A DNA stretch of 64,000 nt from an uncultured Lachnospiraceae bacterium (GCA_947567595.1 CANOMQ010000018.1:1-64000), one strand, 5' to 3'. Shown: positions 10,471 to 21,130, counted from the stretch's first letter. The notes: generated by a model not told the origin, from the letters alone. Numbers and translations: made by a program.

Positions 10471-10738
10471 CACCGTGCAGCCGGGGCGGTAGCGGTGCCC
10501 TGTACCATCAATCCGCTATAGTTGGGGTGATGAACGGCATGAGGGTCTGCGTTTGTGTAGCTGCCCTTTATAAGCGGCGTTGAAGTTTGGGTCTCACGCA
10601 ATATGTGCCATCGAACCGTGTCAGGATAGGAATATAGCAGCACTAAGGTGGATTTCGTATGTGCCGTGAGGGTGCCTGGCGGAGCAGGCTGTAAAGGTAA
10701 CGTGCATGGGCATAGGGCTCGAAGCCGTTCGCACGGTA
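10471..10738 (+). ncRNA. ffs: Signal recognition particle RNA, large bacterial type
   Basis: This stretch has no ORF and folds as the large (about 268-nt) 6S-like SRP RNA of Firmicutes, which pairs with Ffh to target membrane proteins. The 5' ACCGTGC (10472-10478) pairs with the 3' GCACGGT (10731-10737), closing the long helix. The conserved domain IV is clear: GTGTCAGG, then a GGAA tetraloop at 10629-10632 closed by ATA/TAT, then AGCAGCACTAAGG. The CAGG and AGCAG sides form the asymmetric loop bound by Ffh. It has its own promoter at 10437. The 3' end is set by the closing helix. Confidence 0.93.
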
Positions 10739-10742
10739 TTAA

Positions 10743-10785
10743 GACAAGCATTTGTCAGGACAAGTATTGGACAAGCGATTGTCTT
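10743..10785 (+). repeat. Triple GACAAG repeat downstream of the SRP RNA
   Basis: GACAAG occurs at 10743, 10759 and 10770. The first and third copies are each part of a small hairpin with the form GACAA-4 bases-TTGTC. There is no T run directly after, but six A follow. It may be part of SRP RNA processing or termination, or a binding site before the lipoprotein gene at 10832. Confidence 0.35.
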
Positions 10786-10831
10786 GAAAAAAGGGTTATA
10801 AAACGGATTTTAAACAAAGGGGAGAAAAATC

Positions 10832-11968
10832 ATGAAGAAAATGAACATGAAAAAGGGCATGGCATTATTTATGGTAATGGCTTTGGCAGCTTCTGCAATG
10901 ACTGCCTGCGGTAATAAACCAAGTAATGAAGAGCCTGCAACGGAAATTGATTTTAACGACATGGGAAATTCGGCAGACAGTTCTGAGCCTGCGACGGAGG
11001 AAGCAAGCACGGACAGCGCACCGGAGGAGGAGACGCGCGAGGGCATGTATCGCAGCGAGATTACGAACGAGTGGATTGACGAGAGCCTGAAGGATCAGCG
11101 CCCGATGGCGATTATGGTAGATAATGAGTCCACTGCGCTTCCGCACTACGGCATGACGGAGGCGGACGTGGTTTATGAGATTATGAACAGCACGGCAAAC
11201 GGCAGGATTACGCGTTTTATGGCGATTGTGAAGGACTGGGGCAAGATTGAGCAGTTTGGCAGTATCCGAAGCACAAGACCGACAAACATCATGCTTGCGG
11301 CAGAGTGGAATGCGGTGCTTTGCCATGACGGCGGTCCGTTCTATGTAGATGAGTGGCTTGCAAAGAAGTATTCCGCAAACTTTAGCGGCGGTTTTACCCG
11401 CGTAAATAATGGAAAATCGAGAGAGTTTACCGAGTATGTCTGCACGGGCGATTTGGACAAGAAGTTTAGCAATTCCAAGTACAGCACGGAGTATAATGAG
11501 TTTTATCCCGGTCAGCACTATTTCTTCTCAGATACGGAGATTGATTTGTCAGATGTCGGCGATACAATTGACTGCACGGAAATTGAGCTTCCGTTCCCGC
11601 ACAACAGTTCGAGACTGGAGTACAACAGTGAGACCGGAACGTATGATTATTTTGAGTATGGAAAGGCGCACACCGACCCGCAGCACGGGAATGCGCAGCT
11701 TACGTTTAAGAACCTGCTGATACAGAATACCACGTTTTCACAGCTTGATGAGAATGGTTATCTGATTTACAATGCGATTGACTCCGGACGTGACGCGTAT
11801 TATATCACAAACGGCAAGGCGATAGAGGTAACATGGATTAAGGCAGGCGAGAGCGAGCCGACGATTTACTTGGATAAGAAGACGGGCGAGCAGATTGAGC
11901 TGAATACGGGTAAGACGTATGTGGCGCTGGTTCCTTCTGATTCTTGGGACGATGTGGTCATAAAATAA
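10832..11968 (+). CDS. DUF3048 (YerB-family) lipoprotein
   Basis: The 378-residue product begins with a lipoprotein signal peptide ending M-T-A-C, with the lipidated cysteine at residue 26. An acidic Ser/Thr/Glu-rich linker to about residue 75 follows. The rest matches the DUF3048 family (YerB of Bacillus): R-P-M-A-I-M-V-D-N, A-D-V-V-Y-E-I, I-T-R-F-M-A-I, G-S-I-R-S-T-R-P and H-D-G-G-P are its recurring motifs. It is exposed on the outer face of the membrane. The biochemical role of this family is not established. AAAGGGGAGA precedes the ATG, and a terminator follows. Confidence 0.9.
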   Translation: MKKMNMKKGMALFMVMALAASAMTACGNKPSNEEPATEIDFNDMGNSADSSEPATEEASTDSAPEEETREGMYRSEITNEWIDESLKDQRPMAIMVDNESTALPHYGMTEADVVYEIMNSTANGRITRFMAIVKDWGKIEQFGSIRSTRPTNIMLAAEWNAVLCHDGGPFYVDEWLAKKYSANFSGGFTRVNNGKSREFTEYVCTGDLDKKFSNSKYSTEYNEFYPGQHYFFSDTEIDLSDVGDTIDCTEIELPFPHNSSRLEYNSETGTYDYFEYGKAHTDPQHGNAQLTFKNLLIQNTTFSQLDENGYLIYNAIDSGRDAYYITNGKAIEVTWIKAGESEPTIYLDKKTGEQIELNTGKTYVALVPSDSWDDVVIK

Positions 11969-11979
11969 TAAGAAAAATA

Positions 11980-12010
11980 AACGGGTACTCGGTACAGGGT
12001 ATCCGTTTTT
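11980..12010 (+). terminator. Rho-independent terminator
   Basis: ACGGGTAC (11981-11988) pairs with GTATCCGT (11999-12006) through one G-T pair and is followed by a five-T run. It lies just after the DUF3048 gene. Confidence 0.75.
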
Positions 12011-12077
12011 GTGCTATGATAATGGTAATGGCGGCAATAGGGGATAGAACACCAAACGCAAATCGGAGGTTATTGAG

Positions 12078-14198
12078 ATGACAAGGGAAGAAGCGAGAAA
12101 AAAAGCGGAGCATTTAGTAAGTCAGATGACACTTGAGGAGGCTGCGTCACAACTGCGCTATGACGCACCGGCGATTGAACGGCTGGGCATTCCTGAATAT
12201 AACTGGTGGAACGAGGCACTTCACGGCGTGGCCCGTGCGGGAGTGGCAACCTGTTTTCCGCAGGCTATCGGTTTGGGGGCGACGTTTGATACGGAGCTTG
12301 TGCTGAACATAGCAAAGGCGATCGCATTGGAGGCGCGGGCAAAGTATAATACATATTCCGCGCATGGCGACAGGACGCAGTATAAGGGCGTTACAATGTG
12401 GACGCCGAATATCAATATTTTCCGGGACCCGCGGTGGGGACGCGGACAAGAGACTTATGGAGAGGATCCGCAGCTTACCGCGCAGATGGGGTGTGCGATG
12501 GTTAATGGCTTACAGGAAAAAAAGGACGGTTTTATGACGACGGCGGCGTGTGCAAAGCATTTTGCAGTGCATTCGGGACCGGAGGCATTGCGCCATGAAT
12601 TTGATGCAGAGGTGTCGAAAAAGGATTTATGGGAAACCTATCTTCCCGCTTTTGAGGCTTGTGTGAAGGAGGCGGGAGTGGAAGCGGTCATGGGCGCTTA
12701 TAACTGCACAAACGGCGAACCATGCTGTGCGCATACGTATCTGATGAATGCTGTGCTGAGGGGAGAATGGAAGTTTGAAGGACATTATGTTTCAGACTGC
12801 TGGGCAATTCGGGATTTTCATGAAAAGCATCATATCACCGAGGCGCCGGAGGACTCGGTATCGCTTGCACTTGGAGCGGGGTGCGATTTAAACTGCGGGT
12901 GCACGTATCAGAAAATTTTAAATGCATATGAACAGGGAAAAATAACGCGCGAGGAGATTGACAAAAGCGCGGTGCGGCTTTTTACGACAAGATACCTGCT
13001 GGGACTTTTTGACCAGTCCGCACTTGACAAAATTCCATACAGTGTGGTGGGTTGTAAAGCGCATTTGGAGCTTGCGTATCAGGCGGCGGTGGAAAGCTGC
13101 GTGCTGCTAAAAAATGACGGCATACTGCCGCTTGAGAAGGGGAACTATAAGACAATTGCGGTGATTGGACCGAATGCGGACAGTACGGCTGCGCTGGTGG
13201 GAAACTATCATGGTACGCCGCCAAGAACCGTTACGCTTTTGCAGGGCATCAGTGATTATTGCTTTGAAAATAATATAGAAGTCCATTATGCGCAGGGCTG
13301 CCATCTGTTTGACAATACGCCGCCAAAGAAGCCGCATTTGGGATATTTTGTGACGGAGGGTGTGATTGCTGCCGAAAACGCAGACCTTGCAATCCTCTGT
13401 GTCGGGCTGGATGCCGGCTTGGAGGGGGAACAGGGCGATACGGGAAATCAGTTTCCAAGCGGTGACAAGCTTGATTTGCTTTTGCCCGAAGCGCAGCGTG
13501 TGCTGATTGATGCAGTGGCAAAGACGGGGACACCGTTTATTCTGCTCAATGCGTCGGGAAGTCCGGTTGACTTGTCGGCTTATGAAGAACAGGCAAAGGC
13601 AATTTTGCAGGTATGGTACCCGGGCGGCGAGGGCGGACGCGCGGTGGCGGATATTCTGTTTGGAAAAGCGGCGCCGCAGGGAAAGCTTCCGGTTACGTTT
13701 TACTATAATGAGAATGATATTCCTGCGATAACGGACTATGCAATGACAGGGCGGACGTACCGCTATCTGACGCAGAAGCCGTGGAAGCCGTTTGGATTTG
13801 GGCTTACATATGGAGAATTAAGAATAGACAACGTGCAGGCTGCGGGGCTTTGTGCAGAAAAGACGGACGAAGGCGGCTGGCATATTGCGATGACGGATAA
13901 GGCAATGTACCGGGAGGCATCACAGAAAGGGCTTGCAATAACAGTATCATGTACTGCAGAATATGACACTTGTGTCAGTGAGGTTCTACAGGCTTATGTC
14001 CATGTGAACGGAACGGGCAATGAAGTGCCAAACGCAAAGCTTGCGGCGTTCGGGCGTATTTCGGCAGCACCGGGGGCGGAAACGAAAAAGACGCTTATCA
14101 TTCCTGCAAAAGCATTTACGACCGTTGATAATGAAGGCATAAGGGCTGCGGACGGGGACGGAGCAGACATTTATATTGGATTTTCGTCGCAGAAATAA
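12078..14198 (+). CDS. GH3 glycosidase, beta-xylosidase type
   Basis: The 706-residue product has the standard GH3 order: TIM barrel, alpha/beta sandwich, then a fibronectin III-like domain. N-W-W-N-E-A-L-H-G-V-A-R near residue 45, T-P-N-I-N-I-F-R-D-P-R-W-G-R-G-Q-E-T-Y-G-E-D-P and A-K-H-F-A-V-H-S-G-P are signatures of the beta-xylosidase / alpha-L-arabinofuranosidase branch. The nucleophile is probably Asp240 in Y-V-S-D-C-W. There is no signal peptide, so it should act in the cytoplasm on imported xylo- or arabino-oligosaccharides. CGGAGG precedes the ATG. The ORF ends shortly before the TPR gene at 14284. Confidence 0.92.
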   Translation: MTREEARKKAEHLVSQMTLEEAASQLRYDAPAIERLGIPEYNWWNEALHGVARAGVATCFPQAIGLGATFDTELVLNIAKAIALEARAKYNTYSAHGDRTQYKGVTMWTPNINIFRDPRWGRGQETYGEDPQLTAQMGCAMVNGLQEKKDGFMTTAACAKHFAVHSGPEALRHEFDAEVSKKDLWETYLPAFEACVKEAGVEAVMGAYNCTNGEPCCAHTYLMNAVLRGEWKFEGHYVSDCWAIRDFHEKHHITEAPEDSVSLALGAGCDLNCGCTYQKILNAYEQGKITREEIDKSAVRLFTTRYLLGLFDQSALDKIPYSVVGCKAHLELAYQAAVESCVLLKNDGILPLEKGNYKTIAVIGPNADSTAALVGNYHGTPPRTVTLLQGISDYCFENNIEVHYAQGCHLFDNTPPKKPHLGYFVTEGVIAAENADLAILCVGLDAGLEGEQGDTGNQFPSGDKLDLLLPEAQRVLIDAVAKTGTPFILLNASGSPVDLSAYEEQAKAILQVWYPGGEGGRAVADILFGKAAPQGKLPVTFYYNENDIPAITDYAMTGRTYRYLTQKPWKPFGFGLTYGELRIDNVQAAGLCAEKTDEGGWHIAMTDKAMYREASQKGLAITVSCTAEYDTCVSEVLQAYVHVNGTGNEVPNAKLAAFGRISAAPGAETKKTLIIPAKAFTTVDNEGIRAADGDGADIYIGFSSQK

Positions 14199-14239
14199 TA
14201 GGATTACCAAACAAATACCATATACAAATGCAAAAAAAC

Positions 14240-14268
14240 TTGGTACAATAGTCTTTGAGTTGGTACAA
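14240..14268 (+). repeat. Direct repeat TTGGTACAA, 20 bases apart
   Basis: TTGGTACAA occurs at 14240-14248 and again at 14260-14268, two helical turns apart. The second copy runs into the ribosome site of the gene at 14284. It may be an operator or overlap a promoter (TACAAT at 14244 could be a -10 box). Confidence 0.45.
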
Positions 14269-14283
14269 AGGAGAGCGGATTAT

Positions 14284-17200
14284 ATGGAGATGGATTTGAA
14301 TATGACCTTTGCGATTTTAGGAATCGAAATCACAAAGGACGAGAATTTAATTCGCAGCGCATACCGCATGGCGCTGCCGGCAAACAACCCTGAGGAAAAC
14401 CCTGAGGGTTTTAAGTCGTTGCGGGAGGCGTATGAGAATGCGCTTGCATACAGCCGTACACCGGACGAGGAGCAGGAACAGATAACGGCTGAGATGATTG
14501 ATACAAGCACGCCGATGGGGGCTTTTCGGGCGAAGCTTGACGATATTTACAAAAGTATTTCTGCCCGCATTAATCCGGCATCTTGGGAGGAGCTTTTAAA
14601 GGACGAGGTGTTTGATGGGCTTGACAGCTACGATGAGGCGAAGTGGGCACTTTTTATCTATTTGGCAGAAAATTACAGGATTACGCACGAAACATACGTT
14701 ATGCTGGACGGCTATTTTCACATACGGGACAACGAACAGGAGTTCAAGGAGCATCTTCCGGTCGGGTTTGTGGATTTCATGATTTCCAATATTAACAATC
14801 CCAGCGGCGGCTATTCCTATAGCTGGATGCAGATGCTCAAGGGTGCGGACGACGCGGACTATGATGCATTTTTTAATTATATTTACGAGCTTGGCGGTGA
14901 GCTGAACAATGCGGAGAGCACGCGTGCGGGCGATTTAATCAAAGCGATTGACGCGCTTGGCATCTGGCACCCGCATTATGCGATTGACAAGGCGGAATGC
15001 CTGCGCAGGGCAGGAAATGTAGACGAGGCGCTTGCTATCGTGACAGAGCTTTTGGACAATGAGGAATACCACGACGATTTGCATGTGCAGATGGTCTGCG
15101 GATCCCTTCTTTGGGGAATGGGCAAAAAGGAGGAGGCGTACAAGGCGCTGTGCCAAAGCTTGGAGATTAACGCGGAAAATTATGCGGGGAATAAATACGC
15201 GGCTTTTTATGAGCTGGAACATGGGGAGATACGCGAGGCACTAAAGCATATTTATGCCATTCGCAACCTAAGCGACGACGAGGATTTGAATGAGGCGGCA
15301 AATAAGGCGGAGCGGGAGTTTATTGACACTTGTGAGCGCAGTATGCGGGACGGCGCGATTGACCCGGAGGACGTGCGCCTGCTTGTGTATGCGTACGGCT
15401 ATCAGGACCAGCCCGACAAGGCGATTGCGGCAATCCAGTCCAATCCTTCTTATGAAACGGAGATTAAAGGGTATCATATGCTGCTTTCCTATATGTATAA
15501 GCAGAAAAAGGATTATGTGAAGGCGACGGAGCATGGTGAGAAACGGCTTGCGGTCATTGAGGGAAAGCTTGCGGATTTGAAGGCGGGAAAGCCGCTTGCG
15601 GAGGACGATACCAAGGAGTCACTTGAGCGCAGCCGCTCGGACGCGTATCTGCAGCTTGGGCTGATGCTGATGATGCGTGCGAAGGACGCGGCGACAACCG
15701 AGGCACGGTATGATTTGTATAAAGAGGCAATCCCGAAATTTTTGTCTGCGATGGCGATTATGTCTGACAATGTGACTGCGGCGTTAAATCTCGCGTATTC
15801 GTATTCGGAGACAAAGCAGTATCAGAGGGCGTATGATGTGTATGATATGCTGATTAAGGAGCTTGGCGTGCAGAACGGGCTTTTGTTCCTGAAGCAGCGG
15901 ATTTGCTATGAGATGGACAATGCGCAGGAGGTCATTGACCTGTTTTACCAGCTTTTGGAGGGCGGCGCGCAGGAAGCGGGGATTTTTGAGTATACGGCTC
16001 GTGTGTTCCTTGATTACAGACAGCTTGACGACGCCAAGGATATTTTTGAACGTGCGAAGGCGGCGGAGGTCACGAGCTTTGGACTGCGGGCGCTGCAATT
16101 GGTGTATGACTATTATGCGAAGCCGGACAGCGCGGATATTGCGAAGCTTAACAGGGCGATTGACGACATGCTTTTGGAGGGCGAGCGGGAAGCGGAGGAC
16201 ATTTACATCCGTGATTATCTCGCGGAGCTCTATTATATGAAGGCAATGTGCGTGGCACAGTTCCGGCAGAACAAGGTGCCGCACCTGAAAAGCGCGATTG
16301 AGGTGAATGACCGCGCGAAATATCACATGGCGCTTGCAACGTGCTATGAGGAGCAGGAACAGTCGCAGGAGGCGCTGCAGGAATACCTATATGTTGAGAA
16401 ATTTTTTGCGCCGGATACGGAGCTTTATATCAAGATGGCGGAGCGTTATCATGATATGGACGACATTGACACGGCGTGCAGATACATACAAAAGGCGATT
16501 GACCTTACGCCTGACCGTCCGGGAATTTATAAGGTTGCGGCGCGCGCGTATGATGACATGGCTCTCGGGCGCAGGTCTTTATATAACGAGTCCATTGCGT
16601 TTTGGAGACGCTACATCAGCTCGGAGCCGGAGGACGTGGACTTTGCGTATTACCGCTGTGGCTGTGCGCTGATGCAGCTTGGCAGGTATGAGGAAGCGAT
16701 TGCGGAGCTTATGAAGGGCTATGAGATTGCGGACGAGAATGCAAAATATGACATTAGTGTCAGTTTGGGCAAGGCGTACGGCGGACTGGGACAGTATGCG
16801 AAGGGCGTGGAATATATTGAGGAAGCGCTGGATACGCTGACGGATAAGGAACGGGGCGAGCGGTACGCGTATACGGCGACGCTTGCGCTGAGTCGTACGT
16901 ATATGAAGCTTGGCAGGTTTGTGGACGCGGAAAAGCTGCTGCGTGGAAGCCTGCGGTATTATGACGCGGAGCGCAGGTCGCATATGGTGCGGGAATTGAA
17001 GGATATTTATGTTTCCGTGGGAGAGTATGACAAGGCGCTTCATATTTTGAAGAGCTACAAGGAGCTTTTTGACGACACGTATTTTCTTTACATGCAGCTT
17101 TATGTGCGGCATAGGGCGTGCACTACGGTGAAGGAGAAGAAGGCGCTTTTAAAGGAGGTCAAAAAGGCGGCGCACAAGCATAATACATATGATTTGCGGG

Positions 17201-17748
17201 ACCTTTACGCGGACATTCTTGCGTATGACTTTCAGATGCTGAAGGAGGCTATTCCAATCAAGGAAAAGCTGATTTCTTACACGTCGTCCGACCGAAAGGA
17301 AATTGACTGGGAGGACAGCAACGGGGGCGTGCTGGAGCTTATCCGTCTGAATAAATTTTTAAAGCGCGAGAAGGAGGCGGAGCGTTACAGGCAGCTTTTT
17401 GTGAACGCGATTGAAAAATATTTTGGCTGTTCGGGTGAGGAGGCTTATGACCGTTATGTGGAGAGTGACCCGACGGCGAGGCTGGATAACCTGACGCTGA
17501 TTGTTGACTTTCTGGCGATTACGGGCGAGCTTCGGCTTGCCGAGAAATATGCCGCGATGTTAGAGGGCTGTGTGATGTGTTCCTTCTGCAATTATACGAC
17601 GTGCTGCGACCGGTTTGAGTCGCTTGGGATTTTTTACGAGGCGAAGGGCGACATGGCGCGGGCGTATGAATATTATGAGAAGGCGGTTGCGGAGCGCAGT
17701 TATTATATCGGGCACGCGATTTACCGTCTGATGACGAGGAAAAAGTAG
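14284..17748 (+). CDS. J-domain-like protein with a long TPR array
   Basis: The ORF gives 1154 residues from the ATG at 14284, chosen because AAAGGAGAG lies at the right distance; an upstream in-frame start would overlap the GH3 gene. Residues about 5-55 resemble a J domain (F-A-I-L-G-I-E... I-R-S-A-Y-R... [13 protein letters not shown]), but the HPD tripeptide needed to stimulate Hsp70 is replaced by P-A-N-N-P. The remaining 1,000 residues are a long array of TPR-like helical hairpins with many A-Y, A-L-E and Y-x-x-A patterns. No signal peptide is present. The gene lies 19 bases before an Hsp70 gene, so it is probably a substrate-binding or scaffold partner of that chaperone. Confidence 0.85.
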   Translation: MEMDLNMTFAILGIEITKDENLIRSAYRMALPANNPEENPEGFKSLREAYENALAYSRTPDEEQEQITAEMIDTSTPMGAFRAKLDDIYKSISARINPASWEELLKDEVFDGLDSYDEAKWALFIYLAENYRITHETYVMLDGYFHIRDNEQEFKEHLPVGFVDFMISNINNPSGGYSYSWMQMLKGADDADYDAFFNYIYELGGELNNAESTRAGDLIKAIDALGIWHPHYAIDKAECLRRAGNVDEALAIVTELLDNEEYHDDLHVQMVCGSLLWGMGKKEEAYKALCQSLEINAENYAGNKYAAFYELEHGEIREALKHIYAIRNLSDDEDLNEAANKAEREFIDTCERSMRDGAIDPEDVRLLVYAYGYQDQPDKAIAAIQSNPSYETEIKGYHMLLSYMYKQKKDYVKATEHGEKRLAVIEGKLADLKAGKPLAEDDTKESLERSRSDAYLQLGLMLMMRAKDAATTEARYDLYKEAIPKFLSAMAIMSDNVTAALNLAYSYSETKQYQRAYDVYDMLIKELGVQNGLLFLKQRICYEMDNAQEVIDLFYQLLEGGAQEAGIFEYTARVFLDYRQLDDAKDIFERAKAAEVTSFGLRALQLVYDYYAKPDSADIAKLNRAIDDMLLEGEREAEDIYIRDYLAELYYMKAMCVAQFRQNKVPHLKSAIEVNDRAKYHMALATCYEEQEQSQEALQEYLYVEKFFAPDTELYIKMAERYHDMDDIDTACRYIQKAIDLTPDRPGIYKVAARAYDDMALGRRSLYNESIAFWRRYISSEPEDVDFAYYRCGCALMQLGRYEEAIAELMKGYEIADENAKYDISVSLGKAYGGLGQYAKGVEYIEEALDTLTDKERGERYAYTATLALSRTYMKLGRFVDAEKLLRGSLRYYDAERRSHMVRELKDIYVSVGEYDKALHILKSYKELFDDTYFLYMQLYVRHRACTTVKEKKALLKEVKKAAHKHNTYDLRDLYADILAYDFQMLKEAIPIKEKLISYTSSDRKEIDWEDSNGGVLELIRLNKFLKREKEAERYRQLFVNAIEKYFGCSGEEAYDRYVESDPTARLDNLTLIVDFLAITGELRLAEKYAAMLEGCVMCSFCNYTTCCDRFESLGIFYEAKGDMARAYEYYEKAVAERSYYIGHAIYRLMTRKK

Positions 17749-17767
17749 AAAGGATCTGTGTAAAAAC

Positions 17768-19462
17768 ATGATAATTGGAATTGATTTGGGGACGACGAAC
17801 AGTCTCTGCGCATATTACAGCGACGACGGGGCAAAAATCATTCCGAACCGTCTTGGCAAGCCGCTGACGCCGTCGGTGGTTAGTGTAGACGAACAGGGGA
17901 TTGTCTCCGTCGGCGAGACGGCGCGGGAGTACGGTCTGCTGCACCCTGACAGGGCGGCAGATGTGTTTAAGCGTTTTATGGGTACGGACAAAAAGTACAG
18001 CTTGGGCGACCATACATACAATGCGGAGGAGCTTTCGGCGTTTGTGCTGCGCGCGTTGAAGGAGGACGCGGAGACGTACTTAAAAGAGGAAGTTACGGAG
18101 GCTGTCATCAGCGTTCCGGCTTATTTTGACGATAAGCGAAGGAAGGCGACGAAGCGTGCGGGCGAGCTTGCGGGCTTAAAGGTGGAGCGTATTATCAGTG
18201 AGCCGACTGCCGCGGCGATTGCGTACGGGCTTTATGAAAAAAGGGCAAACACGCGCTTTTTGGTATTTGATTTGGGCGGCGGTACGTTTGACGTGTCGAT
18301 TTTGGAGCTGTTTGAGAATATTTTGGAGGTGCGTGCGGTTGCAGGTGACAACTATTTAGGCGGCGAGGATTTCACGGATTTATTGGTGAATGAATTTTTG
18401 GAGAAAAATGAAATTCCCTTAGAGTCGCTTACCATGCGGGAGCTTGGGCGGCTTCACAACGCGGCGGAGATTGCCAAGCGCGAGTTTACGGAAAAGGACG
18501 AGGTCAGCATTGTATTTCCTTATAAGGACGAGGATAAGGAGCTTCATATTTCGTTGAAGGACTATGAGACGCTTTGTGAGCCTTTGCTTGAGAAAATCAG
18601 GAAGCCTGTTCAAAGGAGCTTATCGGACGCGCATATCAAGCTTTCGGATATTGACGAGGTTGTGCTTGTGGGCGGGGCGACGAAGCTTTCCACGGTGCAC
18701 AATTTTATCGTGAAGCTGTTTCGCAAGTTCCCGGACACGTCGATTAATCCTGATGAGGCGGTGGCGCTTGGCGCTGCCATTCAGGCGGCAATGAAGGAGC
18801 GCAACGAGGCGGTGAAGGAGGTTATCCTGACCGATGTGTGCTCGTTTACGCTTGGCACGGAGATTTCGGTGGAACGCGCAAACGGAATGTATGAGGCGGG
18901 GCATTTTATGCCGATTATCGACCGGAATACGGTTATTCCGGCGAGCCGTACGGAGCGCGTTTATACGCTGCATGACAATCAGGAGAGCATTCGCGTGAAT
19001 GTTTTGCAGGGCGAGAGCCGTTTTGCGCAGAATAATCTGCTGCTTGGCAGCATGACGGTGCGCGTGCCGAAGAATGCTGCGGGTGAGGAAGCGGTAGATA
19101 TTACGTATACATACGATATTAATTCGCTTTTGGAGGTACAGGTCAAGGTCATTTCCACGGGCGAGGTGAAGAAGCAGATTATCAAGGGCAAGAGTAATGA
19201 GATGTCGGAGGAGGAAGTGCAGCAGCGCATGGAGGAGCTTTCTTATCTGAAGGTGCACCCGCGTGACCAAGAGGAGAACCGGCTGTTACTGCTTAAGGGC
19301 GAGCGGCTGTATGAGGAGAGCACGGGCGATGCGCGCGTTATGATTGACATGTGGCTTCGGAAGTTTGAGGAGGCGCTCAACTCGCGCAACCGTGAGAGCA
19401 TTGAGGACGCGAGACGGGAGCTTAGGGAGCAGCTTGCCGACCTTGAAAATTCGCTTATCTGA
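17768..19462 (+). CDS. Short Hsp70-family chaperone (DnaK paralogue)
   Basis: The 564-residue product has the Hsp70 actin-like ATPase domain: [11 protein letters not shown] at the start (phosphate 1), [12 protein letters not shown] (phosphate 2) and V-G-G-A-T-K-L-S (adenosine site). The beta substrate-binding domain follows, but the C-terminal lid is short; housekeeping DnaK has about 610-640 residues and a GrpE/DnaJ neighbourhood, which is absent here. The partner is the J-like TPR protein immediately upstream. I infer a dedicated, non-housekeeping Hsp70 pair. Substrate unknown. Confidence 0.93.
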   Translation: MIIGIDLGTTNSLCAYYSDDGAKIIPNRLGKPLTPSVVSVDEQGIVSVGETAREYGLLHPDRAADVFKRFMGTDKKYSLGDHTYNAEELSAFVLRALKEDAETYLKEEVTEAVISVPAYFDDKRRKATKRAGELAGLKVERIISEPTAAAIAYGLYEKRANTRFLVFDLGGGTFDVSILELFENILEVRAVAGDNYLGGEDFTDLLVNEFLEKNEIPLESLTMRELGRLHNAAEIAKREFTEKDEVSIVFPYKDEDKELHISLKDYETLCEPLLEKIRKPVQRSLSDAHIKLSDIDEVVLVGGATKLSTVHNFIVKLFRKFPDTSINPDEAVALGAAIQAAMKERNEAVKEVILTDVCSFTLGTEISVERANGMYEAGHFMPIIDRNTVIPASRTERVYTLHDNQESIRVNVLQGESRFAQNNLLLGSMTVRVPKNAAGEEAVDITYTYDINSLLEVQVKVISTGEVKKQIIKGKSNEMSEEEVQQRMEELSYLKVHPRDQEENRLLLLKGERLYEESTGDARVMIDMWLRKFEEALNSRNRESIEDARRELREQLADLENSLI

Positions 19463-19593
19463 TAAGTTTATTTAATGGTGCATTTCGGTGGTTGGGAAAG
19501 ATAATTAATCGGTAATAGAGACAAACTTTTCATGCGGGAATTGTAGAGATTTCATATATATTTCGAATTGTATAAAAAATATGCAACATTCCC

Positions 19594-19622
19594 TTGAATA
19601 ACAAAAAATATTGTGATATAAA
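19594..19622 (+). promoter_or_regulatory. Probable promoter for the small gene at 19687
   Basis: TTGAAT (19594-19599) and TATAAA (19617-19622) are 17 bases apart. They lie 65 bases before the small ORF. Confidence 0.6.
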
Positions 19623-19686
19623 TAGGGTAACAAAGACGAAATCACATGTTTTTTGTGCAAAATGCGTAGAGAAGGGGGAACCGGTT

Positions 19687-19884
19687 ATGGAATTTCTTGA
19701 TCAGAAGGGAGCAGCCCGGCTTGTGAGCCAGTATATCGAAAGGGAAATAATGGAGAGTAAGAGAATGACAGAACGGGAACTTTCGGGCGGCAGTGTTGCA
19801 CCTGCGGCAAAGGAGGCATTTAACAGGAAGCCTTATTATAGTACGGGAAATACCAATTTAAAATGTCGTCCGGTGCTGCGATAA
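19687..19884 (+). CDS. Small hypothetical protein (65 aa)
   Basis: The start was placed at the ATG at 19687 behind GAAGGGGGAA. The product begins M-E-F-L-D-Q-K-G-A-A-R-L-V-S-Q-Y-I and has a short amphipathic helix, then a Ser/Gly/Pro-rich tail. It has its own promoter and terminator, which supports it as a real gene. No family recognised. Confidence 0.6.
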   Translation: MEFLDQKGAARLVSQYIEREIMESKRMTERELSGGSVAPAAKEAFNRKPYYSTGNTNLKCRPVLR

Positions 19885-19899
19885 AACGGAGCGCTTATC

Positions 19900-19944
19900 A
19901 AACCGCTGTAAGTCCTTTTGAATGAGGATTACGGCGGTTTTTTT
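19900..19944 (+). terminator. Rho-independent terminator
   Basis: AAACCGCTGTAA (19900-19911) pairs with TTACGGCGGTTT (19929-19940) with one mismatch, and a long T run follows. Confidence 0.88.
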
Positions 19945-20011
19945 GGAATGATGGTTACATTTTGCAAAATTAAGAATACTATAACTATGAGCGAAAAGGG
20001 GGAGATATAGC

Positions 20012-20794
20012 ATGGATATTGGCTTGGTAGTTGGCTTAATGATTCCGTTTACCGGTACAACACTAGGCTCCGCTATGGTATTTTTTATGAAAAACCAGTT
20101 AAACAAAAAGCTGGAGAAGCTGCTTTTGGGATTTGCGGCAGGCGTGATGATTGCGGCATCAATGTGGTCGCTGCTCATTCCTTCGATTGATATGGCGACA
20201 GAGCAGGGAAAAATTGCGTGGGTTCCGGCAACGGTGGGATTTTTGCTGGGTATGGCGTTTTTGCTGCTGCTTGACAGCATCATACCGCATCTCCATATAG
20301 AAAGCAGGCAGCCGGAGGGCATCAAGGCAAAAATGAAAAAGACGACGATGATGGTGTTTGCCGTGACGCTCCATAACGTCCCGGAGGGAATGGCTGTGGG
20401 TGTGACATTTGCGGGGGCGCTTTTGGGCGACTCGCAGATTACGATGGCGGGCGCGATGTCGCTTGCGCTTGGCATTGCCATACAGAATTTCCCGGAGGGC
20501 GCGATTATATCAATGCCGCTCAAAAGTGAGGGAATGTCAAAGAGGAGGGCGTTTGTCTATGGGACGCTTTCCGGGCTTGTCGAGCCGGTTGCCGCAGTGC
20601 TTACGATTTTTCTTGCGCAGATGATTGTGCCGCTGCTGCCGTATTTTCTCGCATTTGCGGCGGGCGCGATGATTTATGTGGTCGTGGAGGAACTGATTCC
20701 CGAATCGCAGGAGGGGGAGCACTCGAATATCAGTACGATAGGCGTTGCGGCGGGGTTTGTGATTATGATGATACTAGATGTGGCGCTTGGGTAG
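20012..20794 (+). CDS. ZIP-family divalent metal transporter (ZupT-like)
   Basis: The 260-residue product has about eight hydrophobic segments. It contains the paired ZIP motifs H-N-V-P-E-G-M-A-V-G (about residue 117) and Q-N-F-P-E-G-A-I (about residue 157), which line the metal path in ZupT-type transporters. The expected role is import of zinc or other divalent metals across the cytoplasmic membrane. AAAAGGGGGAGA precedes the ATG. It stands alone, followed by a leftward remnant gene. Confidence 0.93.
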   Translation: MDIGLVVGLMIPFTGTTLGSAMVFFMKNQLNKKLEKLLLGFAAGVMIAASMWSLLIPSIDMATEQGKIAWVPATVGFLLGMAFLLLLDSIIPHLHIESRQPEGIKAKMKKTTMMVFAVTLHNVPEGMAVGVTFAGALLGDSQITMAGAMSLALGIAIQNFPEGAIISMPLKSEGMSKRRAFVYGTLSGLVEPVAAVLTIFLAQMIVPLLPYFLAFAAGAMIYVVVEELIPESQEGEHSNISTIGVAAGFVIMMILDVALG

Positions 20795-20817
20795 TGTATT
20801 TATAGGGAAAGAGTGCC

Positions 20818-21129
20818 TTATCCGATAAGACACTCTTTTCCACGAAACGCAAAGCCATATTGGCGTATTTTTTCCGGTGCAAAGCCGCGTGAAATCAGCT
20901 CTGACTCATATTTTTTCTCTGTGATTTGCCTGTGTGCCGCCGCAAGAGTGTCCTCAAGGGTTTCTTCATCTTCGTCAGGGTCTAGCACTTTAAATTCAAA
21001 AATAAACGCCTTTCCGTTTTTGTCAACAGGCTCCAGCAGAACGTCGTAGCGTCCATATCCGCTTTCCCTGTTTGAGCGCACGAGATACGTATCCGCCATA
21101 TTCACAACCATACCCAAAAATTCCGCACA
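20818..21129 (-). pseudogene. Remnant of a PD-(D/E)XK / AAA-ATPase-like protein (C-terminal end)
   Basis: The leftward ORF carries only about 100 residues: F-L-G-M-V-V-N-M... R-S-N-R-E-S-G-Y-G-R-Y-D-V-L-L-E-P, then F-I-F-E-F-K-V. This is the C-terminal nuclease-like domain (DUF1703 type) of proteins that normally start with a 250-300 residue AAA-ATPase-like part. That part is missing. Homology stops near 21110-21130, exactly where a rightward chemoreceptor fragment begins, so both genes were cut at one breakpoint. The E-F-K of the nuclease motif is retained. Confidence 0.75.
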
Positions 21130-21130
21130 T

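Noticed and set aside
17768-19462. Housekeeping dnaK
   Set aside because: Too short, lid reduced, no grpE/dnaJ neighbours, paired with the J-like/TPR gene.
19594-19686. Upstream extension of the 65-residue gene from a TTG
   Set aside because: That TTG is part of the probable -35 box; the ATG at 19687 has the ribosome site.
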